51,208 nucleotides of DNA from Lachnotalea sp. AF33-28. GTDB taxonomy: Bacteria > Bacillota > Clostridia > Lachnospirales > Lachnospiraceae. The translations under genes were made by a program, and so were the position numbers. Location of the stretch: assembly GCF_003477885.1 (NCBI RefSeq), contig NZ_QUEE01000017.1:1-51208 (forward strand), in the 5' to 3' direction. Positions within the stretch are counted from its first letter, which is position 1. Each line of letters starts with the position of its first letter. Shown here piece by piece: positions 48,977 through 51,208 of the stretch. Under the pieces are notes generated by a model. It ran no database searches. It was not told the DNA's origin and saw nothing but the letters and a program-made list of their open reading frames with translations.

Positions 48977-50230
48977 ATGACAATCAAAGAAAGATACGAA
49001 GAAGCAAAAGCCCGCTATGCGGCAATCGGCGTTGATACCGACGCTGCTCTGGAAACACTGAAAAATGTACCCATTTCCATGCACTGCTGGCAGGGCGATG
49101 ATGTTGGCGGATTTGACCAGAAGGGTGCGTTATCCGGCGGTATTCAGGCAACCGGCAACTATCCGGGCAAGGCAAGAACACCGGAAGAACTGATGGCGGA
49201 TATCGATGAAGCGTTAAAGCTGATCCCCGGAAAGCACAAAATCAACCTGCATGCCAGCTATGCTATATTTGAAGACGGCGAATGGGCCGACAGAGACGCT
49301 TTAGAGCCGAAGCACTTTAAGAAATGGGTGGAATTTGCGAAAGAGAGAGGTCTGGGACTGGATTTCAACCCTACATACTTCTCCCATCCGAAGTCAGAGC
49401 CCTTCACACTGTCCAGCCCTGACGAAGAAATCCGTACGTTCTGGATCAACCATGGCAAGGCCTGCCTGCGCATCGCTGAGTATTTTGCAACCGAACTGGG
49501 ACAGCCCTGTCTGGTAAATATCTGGATTCCGGACGGATTAAAGGATGTTCCGGCTGACAGAATGGCCCCCAGAGCCCGTCTGAAAGATTCTCTGGACCAG
49601 ATCCTTTCCATCGATTACGATAAGGAAAAAGTTCTGGTAGCGGTAGAATCCAAGGTATTCGGCATCGGTATGGAGAGCTACACCGTAGGTTCCCATGAGT
49701 TTTATATGAATTACGCAGCGAAGAATGATATTCTGTGCCTGATGGATAACGGACATTATCATCCTACCGAGGTGGTTTCCGACAAGATTTCTTCCATGCT
49801 GTTATTCTACGATAAACTGGCGCTGCATGTAACCAGGCCGGTTCGCTGGGACAGCGATCATGTAGTCCTGTTTGACGATGAGACCAAGGAAATCGCCAAA
49901 GAAGTGGTAAGAAACAATGCTCTTGACAGGGTGATGCTTGCTACCGATTTCTTTGACGCCGGCATTAACCGCATCTCTGCATGGGTAGTCGGCATGCGCA
50001 GCCTGCAGAAAGCTCTGCTGTATGCGCTGGTATCCCCCAATGCAAAGCTTAGAGAGCTGCAGGAAAGCGGCCAGATGAGCGAGCTGATGATGATGCAGGA
50101 AGAATTAAAACTGTATCCTTACGGCGATGTATGGAATTATTTCTGCGAATTAAACGGCGTTCCCGCAAAGGAAGACTGGTTTGCAGAAGTAAAGAGATAC
50201 GAGAAAGAAGTTCTTTCCAACAGAGCTTAA
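48977..50230 (+). CDS. rhaA: L-rhamnose isomerase
   Basis: A 417-residue protein from ATG 48977 (TGGAGGTGTCAAAA upstream), the usual family length. Family motifs are intact: SMHCWQGDDVGGFD, INLHASYAIFEDGEWADRD, LVNIWIPDGLKDVPADR, VAVESKVFGIGMESYTVGSH (metal-binding Glu), LMDNGHYHPTEVVSDKIS (metal Asp, His) and RPVRWDSDHVV. It converts L-rhamnose to L-rhamnulose. The aldolase gene rhaD is not in the window. A strong terminator follows at 50336-50382. Confidence 0.97.
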   Translation: MTIKERYEEAKARYAAIGVDTDAALETLKNVPISMHCWQGDDVGGFDQKGALSGGIQATGNYPGKARTPEELMADIDEALKLIPGKHKINLHASYAIFEDGEWADRDALEPKHFKKWVEFAKERGLGLDFNPTYFSHPKSEPFTLSSPDEEIRTFWINHGKACLRIAEYFATELGQPCLVNIWIPDGLKDVPADRMAPRARLKDSLDQILSIDYDKEKVLVAVESKVFGIGMESYTVGSHEFYMNYAAKNDILCLMDNGHYHPTEVVSDKISSMLLFYDKLALHVTRPVRWDSDHVVLFDDETKEIAKEVVRNNALDRVMLATDFFDAGINRISAWVVGMRSLQKALLYALVSPNAKLRELQESGQMSELMMMQEELKLYPYGDVWNYFCELNGVPAKEDWFAEVKRYEKEVLSNRA

Positions 50231-50335
50231 TTATATCAGGTTCCTGGATGTGTTTGGAAGCTGCCTTCCGTAAGATATGCGTCACACTTTACGAAAATGA
50301 AGTTTCAAACACGCTCTGAAACGGTAAGAAAAATG

Positions 50336-50382
50336 AATGCGGCCCCGATGCTGTGAACGATTCACAGCATCGGGGCCGCATT
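50336..50382. terminator. Very strong bidirectional terminator
   Basis: A perfect 22-bp inverted repeat with a three-base loop (GCGGCCCCGATGCTGTGAA / TTCACAGCATCGGGGCCGC) between the convergent rhaA and Rpn-type genes. Confidence 0.85.
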
Positions 50383-50397
50383 TATGTACGCGCAGAT

Positions 50398-51208
50398 TTA
50401 TTTTTCAGTCGGAATCCATGTATCCACATACTTTTCAGATGCTTCTTTGGACAGTGAAAACCTAACGCTTACTTTTTCGGTAATATCCGGCCTTGAAAGA
50501 CCAAGCTCTGCGCAGGTCACTATTAATGCTTGGATACCCTGTTCCTTCCCCAGTTCCAGACCTTGCCTTAAGCCCTCCTGCCTGCTCTCTTCCTTCTCAC
50601 AGGCGATATGAAACTGTTCATCGTATTCTGTAAGGACCACTTCATTCACCTCCGCTCTGTGTGCGATCAGAAATTCCGCGAGAATCCCCTTTTCAATACA
50701 GCTGTTCACTGCGCCGTCCGCCGCATCTTCCAGACGTGCGCCCTCATCCAGCCTCTTTCGCACCTCGTCCACAAACTGCGCATATTCCTTCAGCTTCTGA
50801 CAGTGCTCCATCAGCTCCTGGTTGTGCCCTATGTTGATATTGAGCATCGTGGCTTTAAACTCCAGGCAAGGTACTAAATCCGGGTATTTCTTTGAATAGG
50901 CATCCGAGATCTTAAGCTCCGTCCGGTCCGGCTCCTCCTTAAGCCCGTTATAGAACACATAATACTGTGGCAGCGGAAGGCGGATCAGGCTGTTTCCGTA
51001 GACATTCAGTCTGTATTTGTCAATATACCTGCGGTATTCATCGGCCATATAAAATACGCCTCGCAGGGGCATATTGGGATTTTGAGTGCTCTGATGTTCG
51101 TACAGATTTAAAATATCGTCAATCAGAAACGCGGCATCGTTTTTGGTGCCCATATAGATCACATCGTCCAATGTGACGATTTCAACCTCGTCCGGATCCG
51201 TGAAGGAA
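50398..51208 (-). CDS. Rpn-family PD-(D/E)XK nuclease-like protein (5' end beyond window)
   Basis: The frame is open to the window edge (SFTDPDEVEIVTLDDVIYMG upstream of the first in-window start), so the N-terminus is missing; about 270 residues are visible. It shows the Rpn/PDDEXK_2 signature: YMGTKNDAAFLIDDILNLYE, HQSTQNPNMPLRGVFYMADE, LPLPQYYVFYNGLKEEP and TELKISDAY, with catalytic acids probably in the N-terminal part. The charged C-terminal region (EKEESRQEGLRQGLELGKEQ) is typical. Rpn proteins are recombination-promoting nucleases. It is unrelated to the rhamnose locus. Confidence 0.85.
   Translation of the reverse strand, partial: SFTDPDEVEIVTLDDVIYMGTKNDAAFLIDDILNLYEHQSTQNPNMPLRGVFYMADEYRRYIDKYRLNVYGNSLIRLPLPQYYVFYNGLKEEPDRTELKISDAYSKKYPDLVPCLEFKATMLNINIGHNQELMEHCQKLKEYAQFVDEVRKRLDEGARLEDAADGAVNSCIEKGILAEFLIAHRAEVNEVVLTEYDEQFHIACEKEESRQEGLRQGLELGKEQGIQALIVTCAELGLSRPDITEKVSVRFSLSKEASEKYVDTWIPTEK

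Overview
The window looks like a Lachnospiraceae-type Firmicutes genome (moderate GC, strong AGGAGG ribosome sites, some TTG starts, a THF riboswitch on a folate ECF transporter, YesM/YesN-type two-component genes, a DUF5685 + DnaJ pair). It has two unrelated halves.

Positions 1 to about 33,340 hold a large, almost entirely minus-strand element that builds a phage tail-like particle; no capsid, portal or terminase gene is visible, but the element runs off the left edge. In transcription order (right to left) it has: a regulator with a tyrosine-recombinase fold that lacks the catalytic residues (plus strand, 32252-33205); a 969-residue single-chain RNA polymerase of the YonO / RdRP-like two-barrel class with a DFDMD active-site loop; a zinc-ribbon protein; a tail-terminator-like and a second small tail protein; then cassettes of peptidoglycan hydrolases (GH25 lysozyme, M14 carboxypeptidase with seven SH3-like repeats), three LRR lipoproteins and two near-identical tail-tube genes; a lysis cassette (LLH-type holin, amidase, XhlA-like protein); a chaperone-like protein; a tape measure gene split by an ORF-less group II intron; and baseplate, hub and fibre genes.

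The control logic can be read from the DNA. A 21-bp motif (core GTCAAAATGCAATTTTATT) flanks the polymerase promoter twice, lies upstream of the zinc-ribbon gene, overlaps the -35 box of the dead-recombinase gene and recurs beyond that gene. By analogy with Bacillus phage SPbeta (MrpR/YopR, a recombinase-fold repressor, and the YonO polymerase), I infer that the dead recombinase represses the polymerase and the polymerase transcribes the tail genes. A conserved AT-rich motif (CCTTATTATGAAAC) just after three copies of a terminator element, with a relative before the first tail gene, is a candidate promoter for it.

Positions 33,600-36,600 are ordinary chromosome: a small hypothetical gene, folT with its THF riboswitch, DUF5685 and a DnaJ-domain protein. 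Positions 36,676-50,230 are a plus-strand locus for rhamnose-containing glycans: YesM-like kinase, YesN-like regulator, solute-binding lipoprotein, two CUT1 permeases, a cytoplasmic GH106-like hydrolase, an alpha/beta-hydrolase esterase, rhamnulokinase (rhaB) and L-rhamnose isomerase (rhaA). No transport ATPase and no rhaD are seen. A partial Rpn-type PD-(D/E)XK gene lies at the right edge. A small two-hairpin leader element is shared by tail genes and by the rhamnose-locus esterase.
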